Positions 9,931 to 21,020 of a DNA stretch of 64,000 bases are shown one piece after another. Every line of letters begins with the position of its first letter. Position 1 is the stretch's first letter. The DNA is from Theristus sp. LFF4_11 (taxonomy: Eukaryota > Nematoda > Chromadorea > Monhysterida > Xyalidae). The notes beneath the pieces are model-generated. The model saw only the letters and a program-made list of their open reading frames with translations. It had not been told where the DNA came from and did not search any database. Made by a program: the position numbers and the translations under genes. The stretch covers positions 32,005 through 96,004 of the forward strand of contig JASANC010001250.1 in assembly GCA_030248135.1 (NCBI GenBank), read 5' to 3'.

Positions 9931-12900
9931 TCATACGAGTGCATACTTCCAGGTGCATAACTGAGCGAGCAATCGATACACGGCCGGCTGCTCCGAGCAA
10001 AGGCGCGCTAAGTCCGGACGCATCGCGGTGTGCGTGTTCGGGTCGGACAGCAGCGAGCGAATGGCGACCAGAAGCATCGGCGTCGAAACCGACGGACACC
10101 AGCCTGCGCGCGTTTTTGGGGGTAATTGCGGAAACCCAATGGAATTTTACTTGGGGCCCAGGCCCAGTACCGAAGACGAAAGCAAAATTTCGAGGGGGGG
10201 GGTCATCACGTGGAAGTGCCGAAAATTTTTCAGTGGGGGTGTCAATCATGGTACAGTGACGGGCCGGGTCGATATGGCAATATGTCCAACATTCTGGATG
10301 CTTTTCAGAATTTCTGACCAACCTTCAACATTTCTGACTGAGAAAAGTAAATCAAACAATCAGTCGTACACTCTCAATTCCAGTAACTGGAAGCTCAATA
10401 GCGCCTGTTTAGTGAGTTTTGTCAAACCATAAACTGCTGAAGTATGGAGCTTCCGCAACAAAAACTTGTTGACACTGATTTGACTGCTTTGTCTGTGAAT
10501 TCACACAAATTGTTTGTTTTTTGAAGGTATGAAGAAAACAGAAACGAAAACCCACCAGAACGGACGGCCGAAATCGCCGTCAGCAGGTCCATGCCGATGT
10601 CGCCGTGAGCGGAGACGTTCGGATGCAGGATTCGGGTCAGAAACCGAGGGCAAGGCGGACCGATTGGGTACTGCGGGTGAATGTTGCAAGTTTTTTTAGT
10701 GATGCAGGGTTTTTTACACCTAAAAACACCTTCGTTCCGCGAAGAAGTTCAAAAACACGGTATTTGCATGAAACTTGATTGCCAAAGTCGGCTGCCAATA
10801 AGACACGACACTTTGTACTTTTTTCTCAGAATTAGCATTTATTTTATGCTTTCTTTCGTGAAAGAAATTGGTGCTGCACACAAACAACGAAAGAAACGCT
10901 GCTGGACAACAAAATTCGGCGATTCAACTTGTTGATGCACATCCACCACACCATCGTACAGGAAATTTCAAAAAAAGTTTAAAAAAACTAAAAATAAACG
11001 AACATCCGCCGGAAAGTGAATGACCAGGTAGAACTTTCCGCCCTCATACGGTGTGCCGACGGGGCCGGTGATACTGCCCAGCCATCGACTCTGCGATAAA
11101 TCGAGCGGAATTGCCTACAAAAAAAGAGAAAATTACAAACCAAAAACAGTTTCTATTCGTCTGAAAACTCATGCGACAGCGACCCAGCGTCATTCGCGAC
11201 AACATGCGAAATTTTAGTTTTTTGTTTTTTTCAAAGCACATCACGGTCCTTCAAACCACCATAAACCGAAACTCACTGCGTTTGTACTCGTTGAAAGGAA
11301 CTTAGTGTGATGATGGTTGATGCGACAATTGAAAATTGCCCGAGTGACACTGTCAAAATTTCACGGACTCGAGCCACTTCCACCAATTTTGAATTGCCGC
11401 GCCCAAGCATCACACTGATCACCGATTTCAATTCTCTCAATTTTACAATTTCTCCGTTTCTATATTCCATCCACGCGTGCGCTGAGTCGCAGCACTTTCA
11501 AAATATAAAGAAATACCAAGTGTCCATAAAACCGGCCCATGGAGCCGCGGTGTGTTTCGCACCTGTACTCCATCCGGTCGCTCCTCCATCAAATAGCGAT
11601 ACTCCAGCAGCAGCCGCGACACCCGGCTCGGCGTCGATCGGCCGACACGCGCGCGCTGCTCACCGGCCGCCTCGTTCAGTCGGCGAGCGAGCTCGTCTTT
11701 CGTGCGAGCGTCGTACTCGATCGCCTGCAGTGAGTCGGCGGAGACTGCTTTTAGATTTAGATCATTCGTTATCGGCCGGAAAATCATGACGAATTTCTCG
11801 TTTAGTATTTATTACCGTGCGAAAAAATCTTGTAGAGTCCTATTTTATTATCATGACAAAAATTTCGACAACGATTGGTTGCACTGCTGTATTGTGCAAA
11901 ACAGTCCGCGCCTACACGCAAAATGTTGCTGGCGCTGGCCTTTCTCAGTGGGGCGACTGCGGCTCCGTCGCAGCAACATTGCGCTGCGCCGTCATGTGGA
12001 GTTGCAAAAAATTGCAATGGTTAGAAACAAAATCGAACAAGTCCTCACAATAAAACTGCCCAGCAGCGCTTGGAAATCGATGAACAAACAAGAACACACC
12101 GACAAGCACTGCATGCAGGCCGTGGAGCGCAGCAGACGTGTGAACGTGCCGAACCAGCAGACCGGCACCGCCGATTCGGCGTGCTGATGCAACGGCCAGC
12201 GAGCGTGAACGCGCCGCTGCCAGTAGCCGCTCACACTGTGCTTCAGCACCTGACGGTATTCGGAGAGAACCGGAATAAGAGCACATTCATAGCGCACCGT
12301 GAATTTTTGGTGTTCATCATGTGCAAAAGGCGCGAGGGACACATTCGCTTGTTGTTCCGACAGGCCTCCTGCGCTGAACATTCTAGCATAATTTCCAACC
12401 CATGCGTTGCAAAACCAGGAAAATGGTCAATCATAATCCCCAAAAAAATGAAAAATCCAACCAAACCAATTTCCGCCAGCGATGATTGACGTACGCGGCC
12501 GAGCACAGCGCGATGTCGTCCAAGTAGGCGAACATTTGCAGCAACAGTTCAGGCGGAATGTTCTGCTCGAACATGCCAGCCGGCAGCATGCTGTGCGTAG
12601 TCGCGTTGTAGTACGACAGTGAGTGCACCTGGAATGCGTTTTTCTCCGGATTTCACGATTTTTCGAATGAATCCGATTTGTATTTTGCAGGTCAATCTCA
12701 CAAACAACGCTCACGTGCTGCGCGACTCGGTCGACCGGTTCACCCTGCACCCGGAGCAGGCCCGCATGCAACGACGACGCCTGCTCGACATCGCACATCG
12801 ACGCTGCCTCCGGTGGCAATCGCGACGACCTGCTTACATCACAACGTACAGTCCAGCTGGCTAATAGATACAACTAGCTGATTGGTTTGTTGCACACATG

Positions 12901-13786
12901 TGCAGTTGATGCGTGCATTCCGTGCAAACCAAACTCCGCCTGTGTGAAACACCTGTGCAAAAAAAACGGAAAAAACCGGACCCGCCAACACCGTCGCCAT
13001 CATCGTCGTCGTGCCGCTCATCGTTCACCGCAGTCGATCCGAGCGCGAACGCCCCGCCCACTTCCATGGTCGGCTCATTGTGCGGCGACGTCGCGGCCAG
13101 CGATCCGCTGACGCTCGGCTCGGACGCGCGCTCCGGCTCCGGATCCTCGTTGCCGGAGTCCTCCGAATCGGACTTGCCGCCGCCGTCCGTCTACAAATGC
13201 AAAATGGGCTTGTTTGTTTGTTCTTGTTGTTTTGACAATCATCAAATACAAATAATCAGCGCGCTTTTTACTTCCGGTAGTGTCACAAAACCTTGCTGCA
13301 ACTGCACACAGCGTGAATGAAGACCGCATATTTCTCGTTCACACCCGACTATATTACACACACCGCATGTTCTAAACCGAGATTACTGCCGTGGTGATTG
13401 TTGAAACAAACAGGCAGAACAGAGAAGAAGTAAACGAAAGTAGCGCGGCTGGCCGACAAAACTCGGCTGCCGTTTCGTTCAGCGGCGCTCACTTTGAGCT
13501 CGCCGCCATTGCGCGTCGTCTCGTCGGTGGCGCACACGAACAGATGACAGGCGGCACACAGCGGCGAGCCGAACGCGCGCCCGTAGAAGCCGCTGCACTG
13601 CGCGCACGCCGCCGGCGTCGCCGAGTATTTCGCAATCAACTGATCCGCTTCGTCGCCGTCCAGGCCGCACGAGCCGACGAGCAACAGCGCGACGCATTGG
13701 TCGAATTCGTTCTCTCTTTTCCCAGTGCTCTTTTTGCAAATGTCCGTTTGAGTGTCGTGCGACGTTCGCGTGCACTCGCTCGTCAT
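9931..13786 (-). CDS. morgue: Morgue orthologue: zinc-binding, F-box, inactive E2
   Basis: Nine exons: 13493-13786, 12982-13190, 12715-12829, 12467-12628, 12100-12249, 11563-11724, 11004-11114, 10556-10670, 9931-10103. All phases close, giving 496 residues. Residues 61-81 hold CAQC and CAACH, a likely zinc site. An acidic linker follows. Residues about 230-260 are an F-box (NIPPELLLQMFAYLDD, NHRWRKL). The next exon is Trp- and Cys-rich (ARWPL, STACMQCL). Residues about 340-496 are an E2 domain with TPYEGG, HPN at 417-419 and RSGWCPS. The catalytic Cys of the usual ICLD is Gly427 (IGMD), so it cannot carry ubiquitin as a thioester. This set of domains, including the Cys-to-Gly change, is the hallmark of Drosophila Morgue, which promotes turnover of the apoptosis inhibitor DIAP1 and binds SkpA. 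The role in this worm is inferred. A GC-rich patch at 11900-12000 might be an extra exon. Confidence 0.92.
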
Positions 13787-13986
13787 AGTTTGTCGTTTTT
13801 GTTTTGATTATCGGTCGTATTGTTTTATTGTGGCAAAAGGTTCGATTGTTTGTTTGTTTTGTTTCCGATTGATTTTGCGCCAACACGTTCCAAACACTGA
13901 ACTTTCTTTCTCTCAAATTATCCAAACGTTTTTCTACACTGTCTTGATTCGGAATTAATGAGAACGAGTCGAAACGAAACCAACAA

Positions 13987-16936
13987 TCACTCCTGTTTGC
14001 GATGTCGAGTTTTCTGCACGTTCGCCTGCAGTTTCGCCTTGCGTTTCTTGTCCTGAAAATAAAGGAGAACGAATTTTTCAAAACGTAACCCGCAATTGAA
14101 TTCACGTTTTTCAGCAGGGTTGTATTATGATTTTGATAGTTTGTTTTACTATTCGTCAACTGTCATTTCGTCAAAATCGCCTATGTGACTGGGACTCGGA
14201 TCAATGTCAACTTTGAATTCCCGCGTCACGCACCCGTGTCCCCACCCCCGTCTTCGGTACTGTACAGCATAGTTGTTCTAGGGGGGGGCTGGGGGGGGGC
14301 CGCCCCCCCCCAAAAATTTTTTCGAATCTATCTCTATCCATAGTTGTTCTAGGGGGGGGGGCTGGGGGGCAGGCCCCCCCAAAAAAATTTCGAATCTATC
14401 TCTATCAAACAGGTTTTTTCGGTCCAGCTATTATCTATCTGAAAAATTTTCTCAGCCAGCTATCTATCTGAAAATTTTTGTCTTCGAAGACATAAAATAA
14501 GTCAATTTTTCACCAAAATTGACTACTTTTGCCCATAATTCTTTAAAATTTCGCTAATTTTAGGTAAAATACGCGTTTATACTTGATTTTTAGTGTATTT
14601 TTAGCATTATTTTGCTGTTTTTATAGCTTTTTAGCGTTTTAGCTATCTATCTATCAAATTTAAAAATTTTGAGCGGCCCCCCAAAGTCACATGGCCCCCC
14701 CCCCCCAAAAATTTCCAGCTATCTATCTATCTAGAAAATTTGCTCCAGCTATCTATATCGCCCCGCCCGCCCCCCCCCCAACCCAACCCCTCGGCTCTGG
14801 AACAACTATGTCTCTATCAGACAGGTTTTTTCGGCTCAGCTATTATCTATCTAAAAAAATTTCTCAGCCAGCTATCCACTGTATCTGAAAATTTTTGTCT
14901 TCGAAGAGATAAAATAAGTCAATTTTTGACCAAAATTGACCATTTTTGCTCGTAATTCTTGAAAATTTCGCTAATTTTAGGTAAAATACGCGTTTATACT
15001 TGATTTTTAGTGTATTTTTAGCATTATTTTGCTGTTTTTATAGCTTTTTAGCGTTTTAGCTATCTATCTATCAAATTTCAAAATTTTGACCGCCTCCCCC
15101 CAAAGTCACATGGCCATAGTTGTTCTAGGGGGGGGGCCTGGGGGGGGGGGGCGGCCCCCCCAAAAATTTTTCGAATCTATCTCTATCAGACAGGTTTTTT
15201 CGGCTCAGCTATTATCTATCTAAAAAAATTTCTCAGCCAGCTATCTATCTGAAAATTTTTGTTTTCGAACACATGAAATGAGTCAATTTTTGACCAAAAT
15301 TGACCATTTTTGCTCGTAATTCTTGAAAATTTCGCTAATTTTAGGTAAAATACGCGTTTATACTTGATTTTTAGTGTATTTTTAGTATTATTTTGCTGTT
15401 TTTATAGCTTTTTAGCGTTTTAGCTATCTATCTATCAAATTTCAAAATTTTGACCGGCCCCCCCCAAAGTCACATGGCCCCCCCGCGGCCCCCCCCAAAA
15501 TTTTCCAGCTATCTATCTATCTAGAAAATTTGCTCCAGCTATCTATATCGCCCCGCCCGCCCCCCCCCCCAACCCAACCCCTCGGCTCTGGAACAACTAT
15601 GTCTCTATCAGACAGGTTTTTTCGGCTCAGCTATTATCTATCTAAAAAAATTTCTCAGCCAGCTATCCACTGTATCTGAAAATTTTTGTCTTCGAAGAGA
15701 TAAAATAAGTCAATTTTTGACCAAAATTAACCATTTTTGCTCGTAATTCTTGAAAATTTCGCTAATTTTAGGTAAAATACGCGTTTATACTTGATTTTTA
15801 GTGTATTTTTAGCATTATTTTGCTGTTTTTATAGCTTTTTAGCGTTTTAGCTATCTATCTATCAAATTTCAAAATTTTGACCGCCTCCCCCCAAAGTCAC
15901 ATGGCCATAGTTGTTCTAGGGGGGGGCCTGGGGGGGGGGGGCGGCCCCCCCAAAAAATTTTCGAATCTATCTCTATCAGACAGGTTTTTTCGGCTCAGCT
16001 ATTATCTATCTAAAAAAATTTCTCAGCCAGCTATCTATCTGAAAATTTTTGTTTTCGAACACATGAAATGAGTCAATTTTTGACCAAAATTGACCATTTT
16101 TGCTCGTAATTCTTGAAAATTTCGCTAATTTTAGGTAAAATACGCGTTTATACTTGATTTTTAGTGTATTTTTAGTATTATTTTGCTGTTTTTATAGCTT
16201 TTTAGCGTTTTAGCTATCTATCTATCAAATTTCAAAATTTTGACCGGCCCCCCCCCCCCAAAGTCACATGGCCCCCCCCGCGGCCCCCCCCCAAAATTTT
16301 CCAGCTATCTATCTATCTGGAAAATTTGCTACAGCTATCTATATCGCCCCCCCCAACCCCTCGGCTCTGGAACAACTATGCACATGGCCCCCCCGCGGCC
16401 CCCCCAAAATTTTCCAGCTATCTATCTATCTAGAAAATTTGCTCCAGCTATCTATATCGGCCCCCCAACCCCTCGGCTCTGGAACAACTATGCTGAACGG
16501 TACGTGTCTTTTTGTTCAACAAAATTGAAAAAAAAACTGGGGCTTAGAGGCTGTCCCCCTCACGTGGCGAGGGTATTGGTTCCACGGGATGGTGAGCCGT
16601 CCGTTCCCCAATCCCACCGGAGTTTGGTACCTTCGGGTTTCCGGAATCGGTGGGGGGCGTGCTTCAAATATTTAAAAAAAAAAAAAAAAAAACCATGGAA
16701 CAACAAAAAAAACAAACCTTCTCCTCCTTTTCGAGCGCTTTCGACAGTTTCCACGAGAGAAACGCGCTGATCGCGAAAAACGGCGACAAAACAAGCAACA
16801 CGTAAAAGATGAATTCGGTCGGATTTTGCGCGGCGTATGTCAAAATAGAGCCAAACTGCTCCAACATGTATTCTTTCATGTCGCAGCACGCAGCTTCGCT
16901 TGTTTTCTTTTTCTTGTTGCGCGACGACGACGACAA
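13987..16936 (-). CDS. SMIM15: Small integral membrane protein 15
   Basis: Two exons, 16718-16936 and 13987-14052, join in phase (donor after GAGGAGAAG, acceptor TTTTCAG) and give 94 residues from the first Met or 75 from Met20 (codon 16877-16879). Human SMIM15 has 74, so Met20 may be the true start. The protein has a short N-terminal helix (MKEYMLEQFGSILTYAAQNP), one membrane segment (FIFYVLLVLSPFFAISAFL) followed by SWKLSKAL, and a charged Lys/Arg/Glu tail. The order AA-x-(D/N)P, LTPLF-like, then SWKL is the family signature. The molecular role of SMIM15 is not known. The 2.67-kb intron is filled by the 791-bp satellite. Its stop lies 200 bp upstream of the morgue start on the same strand. 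Confidence 0.9.
14270..16500. repeat. 791-bp higher-order tandem repeat
   Basis: Two related half-units of about 361 and 430 bp alternate, which makes a higher-order period near 791 bp. Examples are CATGGCCATAGTTGTTCTAG at 15111 and 15902, and the segment beginning ATCTATATCGCCCCGCCCGC near 14751 and 15543. Each half-unit has AT-rich text (ACGCGTTTATACTTGATTTT) and TATC runs, bounded by poly-G or poly-C blocks. CATAGTTGTTC and its inverse GAACAACTATG bracket the blocks, so the units may be nested foldback elements. The array lies wholly inside the SMIM15 intron. Confidence 0.85.
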
Positions 16937-17120
16937 GTACCAGTTTTAAAAAGTTGAAACGTTTTTATAAAAGTAAGTTGTGTTTGAATAACAAGAAATT
17001 TTACTCCAGGTTTCACAACTTAGACCTGAGGAAATTCCGGTTGAATGGGGTCTGTTTGTCCTGTTTAGGGTTCGAAAAAAGTGAAAATCCCAATTTTTTA
17101 TTTAAAAATACAAATTTTTG

Positions 17121-17335
17121 ATTTGTATACATTCTTAAAAGTGATTTTTTTTATTTCTGATCGGAGGTTGCTTGCAATGAGTCGTTGTAGGTTCCTAATC
17201 CTAAACCTAATCCTAATCCTAAGCCAAGCCTTTTTGATAAGGTGAAAATGATCAATTTAGTTTTTGCATTTTTTTCTTTCCTGTGTTAAAGGGCAGGGGC
17301 CACCGCGACTGCACATGCACCTGTTTTAATAATGA
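17121..17335 (+). repeat. Short interspersed repeat, copy 1
   Basis: It begins GATTTGTATACATTCTTAAA, contains several telomere-like CCTAATCCTAA words, and ends GCACATGCACCT, TTTTAATAATGA. A second copy lies at about 19539-19760 inside Helitron H2, where H1 has none. There it is bounded by GACTGAAAT and GACTGGAAAT, which look like target-site duplications. No coding capacity; class unknown. Helitron H1 abuts its end. Confidence 0.6.
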
Positions 17336-18850
17336 CTAGCAGTTGACCCGTGCCTACGGCCCGGGTAAGATATGTTTGCGATTTTGTTAACAGCAAGGTG
17401 CACCCGCGGATTTATCGACATTTATTTGATTCGGTTTTCCTGGAACTGGAAACGTGTTGATTTTTCAACCAAAGCTTTCATGCGTTTAAATTTCTTGATA
17501 CCGTTTATGTTTTGGAGCAAGTATTCTGTTTTTATTTTTATCTCGAGAACCCGCTCAATTGTTGAAAGGGCTTTTCAAACGTTTCGAATGTTTGTTTTTA
17601 AGCTTTTCGATTTGGTGTCAGTCAAGTAGTGTCAGTCAATGTCAAAAATGATTCTTTTATAGCTTTCGCTGATTTTGCAATCGTTGAGAAATTTTTTTCT
17701 AAACAAATTAAATTTGCTGCTCCCGTTTTATCTCGGTTAGTTAAGTTGAACTCTGTTAAAGGCAAGTCGTTCCCGTTAGATTTTTTCTGGTTGACTGAAA
17801 TTGTTCAAACGTGACTTGATTGTTTGACAATTTCATTTTTCAAAGTCCCGAAGTTTGACCCAGAGGCCCGTTTATTTTACAGAACTGGCCGGAATCGATA
17901 CCCGTTTATTTGCGCAATCCCATTTGTGTTTTTATAGTAAGCCCGCTTTTGCACAAAAATGTTTTTAAACATGATTTCAGTTTCTGCTGTTTCAAGATTG
18001 CAAATTTGTGTTCACAATTTTGCTTTTTGAAAGTCACAGATTTTTAGTTAAAATCTTGTAAAAACTGCTGTTTTTTTAGTGCTTTCCCAATCGGTCTTCA
18101 TGAACTGTTTCATTTTGCTTTGATCGAATGTTCCGCATCAACGTAAGCCGTGTATACAGAACTGGCCGGAATCGATACCCGTTTATTTGCGCAATGCACA
18201 AAAATGTTTTTTAAACAACATGATTTCAGTTTCTGCTGTTTCAAGATTGCAAATTTGTGTTCAATTTTGCTTTTTGAAAGTCACAGATTTTTAGTTAAAA
18301 TCTTGTAAAAACTGCTGTTTGTTTAGTGCTCTCACAATCGATCTTCATGAACTGTTTCATTTTGCTTTGATCGAATGTTCCACATCAACGTAAGCCGTGT
18401 ATTTGGTTCAGAAAAAAGGGATTCAATTATTATTCACAGGAAAAACACTTTTGTGTGTAAAAATTCGAAAGTCAATTTTGTTTCTGTTGGTTTTTCAAAG
18501 TCGTAAATTCATTTTATTGGGAGACCCGTTTTCCAGTTCTTACTATCGATCATAATCGGACGTGCCGTCCATTTTATGAGATATTGACTTTTTTGGAGCA
18601 ATTCGTTCCCGCACATTATAATCTCATTTTTTACATCACCACCAACCAACCTGACCATTGCGACGGAACGTTGATGACAGAACTGAATGAATCATGATGA
18701 CTCGTTGTTGAAAAAACCGAAAGAGAGAAATTGATTCGCACAGAAAAATTGCTAAAAAGTGATAACAACATTTTGATTTCGTTACCTTAAATAGCAAAAA
18801 GTTGGACGGACAGACAGACAGACAGACAGACAAAGTATTATTTTAGTATT
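17336..18850 (-). mobile_element. Helitron-like element H1 (non-autonomous)
   Basis: Read on the minus strand, the 3' end is the hairpin CCCGGGCCGTAGGCACGGG, then TCAACTG, then CTAG followed by T. This is the Helitron terminus: a hairpin about ten bases before CTRR. The 5' end should read TCTATAATACTAA but has lost its first few bases where it meets H2 head to tail. Just inside are GACA/TGTC repeats. The interior has no transposase or helicase reading frame. An internal segment starting AGAACTGGCCGGAATCGATA is itself repeated. Confidence 0.75.
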
Positions 18851-18851
18851 A

Positions 18852-20540
18852 CTAGCAGTTGACCCGTGCCTACGGCCCGGGTAAGAAATGTTTGCGATTT
18901 TGTTAACAGCAAGGTGCGCACCCGCGGATTTATCGACATTTGTTTGCTTCTGTTTTCCTGAAACGGGAAACGTGGTGATTTTTTAACCAAGGCTTTCAAG
19001 CGTTCAAATTCGTTGATACCATTTATTGTTTGGGCCAAGCGTTCTGCTTTTGTTTTTATCTCGAGAACCCGCTCAATTTTTAAAAGTGCTTTTCAAACGT
19101 TTCAAATGTTTGTTTTCAAGCTTTTCGATTCGGTGTCAATTCTATGTCAAAAAATGATTCTTGTATAACTCTGTTTCGCTGATTTTGCAATCGCTAAGAA
19201 ATTTTTTTTCTAAACTAATTGAATTTGCTGCTCACGTTTGTTCTCGGTTAGTTAAGTTAAACTCGGTTAAAGGGAAGTCGTTCCCGTTAGATTTTTTCAG
19301 AACTGGCCGGAATCGATACCCGTTTATTTGCACAGTCCCATCCCATTTGTGTTTTTCATAGTAAGCCCGCTTTTTGCACAAAAATGTTTTTAAACAATAT
19401 GATTCCAGTTTCTGCTGTTTCAAAATTGCAAATTTGTTTTCACAATTTTACTTTTTGAAAGTCAGAATTTTAGTTAAAATCTTGTAAAAACTACTGTTTG
19501 CTTAGTTTTTTTCAGATTTTTTTCTGGTTGACTGAAATGATTTGTATACATTCTTAAAAGTGGTTTTCTTGATTTCTGATCAGAGGTTGCTTGCAATGAG
19601 TCGTTGTGGGTATCTAATCCTAAACCTAATCCTAAGCCAAGCCTATTTGATAAGGTGAAAATAATCAATTTAGTTTTTGCATTTTTTCTTGCCTGTGTTA
19701 GGGCAGGGGCCACCGCTACTGCACATGCACCTCTTTTAATAATGATGCATCATGGACTGGAAATTGTTCAAACGTGACTTGATTGTTTGACAATTTCATT
19801 TTTCAAAATCGCTAAGTTTGACCAAAAGAGGCCCGTTTATTTTTTATTTTACAGAACTGGCCGGAATCGATACCCGTTTATTTGCACAATCTCATTTGTG
19901 TTTTTTATAGAAAGCCCGCTTTTGCACAAAAATGTTTTTTTTAAACAATACGATTTCAGTTTCTGCTGTTTCAAAATTGCAGATTTGTGTACACCACAAT
20001 TTTGCTTTTTGAAAGTCACATAATCTGAGTTAAAATCTTGTAAAAACTGCTGTTTGTTTAGTTCTCTCTCAATCTATCTTCATGGATCTGTTTCATTTTG
20101 CTTTGATCGAATGTTCCGCATCAATGTTACCCGTGTATTTGATTCGGAAAAAAACATGGGATTCAATTATTGTTCACAGGAAAGCCACTTTTGTGCGAAA
20201 AAAAAATCAAAAGCCGAATTCGTTTCTGTTGGTTTTACAAAGTCGCAAATTCTTTTTATTCGGAGACGCGTTTTTCCAATTCTTGGTATCGATCATAATC
20301 GGATGTGCCGTCCATTCTGTGAGATAATGGCTTCGTTAGAGCAATTCGTTCCCGCACATTATAATCTCATCTTTTTACATCACCACCAACCAATCTGACC
20401 ATTACGACGGAACGTTGATGACAGAACAAAGAATCATGATGACTCGTTGTTGAAAACCAAAACAGAGCAAATGATTCGCATAGAAAAATTGTTAGTGATA
20501 GCAACATTTTGATTTCGCTACCTTAAATAGCAAAAAGTTG

Positions 20541-20571
<31 letters not shown>

Positions 20572-20595
20572 AAAGTATTATTTTAGTATTATAGA
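18852..20595 (-). mobile_element. Helitron-like element H2 (non-autonomous)
   Basis: Same family and orientation as H1. The 5' end on the minus strand is TCTATAATACTAAAATAATA, followed by TTTGTC and TGTC repeats, and the 3' end is the CCCGGGCCGTAGGCACGGG hairpin with CTAG. Outer flanks are A on the 5' side and T on the 3' side, as Helitrons insert between A and T without duplicating the target. It carries an extra 220-bp insertion (19539-19760) compared with H1. Confidence 0.8.
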
Positions 20596-20759
20596 TGCAT
20601 TACGCAAATGATTTAATTTTTTTTAATTGTAGTCGACTGGATATTTTGTAGTATTAGCTGATTGGTTGCGTGAACATCCGGTTCCAAAAAAGAATTTTTT
20701 CTTTTTTCTGGATATTGTGATTTCAGTGCGTTTATTTTGCGTGGGCAAAGTGATTTTTA

Positions 20760-21020
20760 ATGGAAAACAGTAGCGAAAGCGGGACCTCGGGTGAGGGGGG
20801 TGTTTGCCTAATTTTAGAGGGGGGTGTCAGGTGCCTTCTAGGTGAGGGGGGGGCAGTAGCGAAAGCGGGACCTTGGGTGAGGGGGGGGGGTGTTTGCCAA
20901 ATTTTAGAGGGGAGGGTGTCAGGTGCCTGCTCGGTGAGGGGGGGTGCACGGGCAGCAAATTTTCCAGAGGGGGGTGCACTGGCAGAAAATTTCGTGAGGG
21001 GGGGGGTGCACAGGATCGCA
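20760..21020 (+). repeat. G-rich degenerate tandem repeat
   Basis: Units of roughly 50-90 bp built of GTGAGGGGGGG blocks are separated by TGTTTGCC(T/A)AATTTTAGAG and similar spacers. GCGAAAGCGGGACCT appears twice (about 20773 and 20859). Many G-runs of six or more could form G-quadruplexes. Open reading frames across it are low-complexity and are not supported as genes. Confidence 0.7.

Noticed and set aside
9902..10321. 139-codon minus frame covering the end of morgue
   Set aside because: It is in a different frame from the E2 exon, which is the one that joins in phase and shows the E2 motifs.
12678..12881. A plus-strand exon reading VNLTNNAHVLRDSVDRF after a TTTTGCAG acceptor
   Set aside because: The minus strand of the same bases gives an exon (12715-12829) that joins both neighbours of the morgue gene in exact phase. 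The plus reading has no partners.
14691..16770. Pro-rich frames such as the 176-codon frame at 16240
   Set aside because: They are translations of the 791-bp satellite and its C-runs inside the SMIM15 intron.
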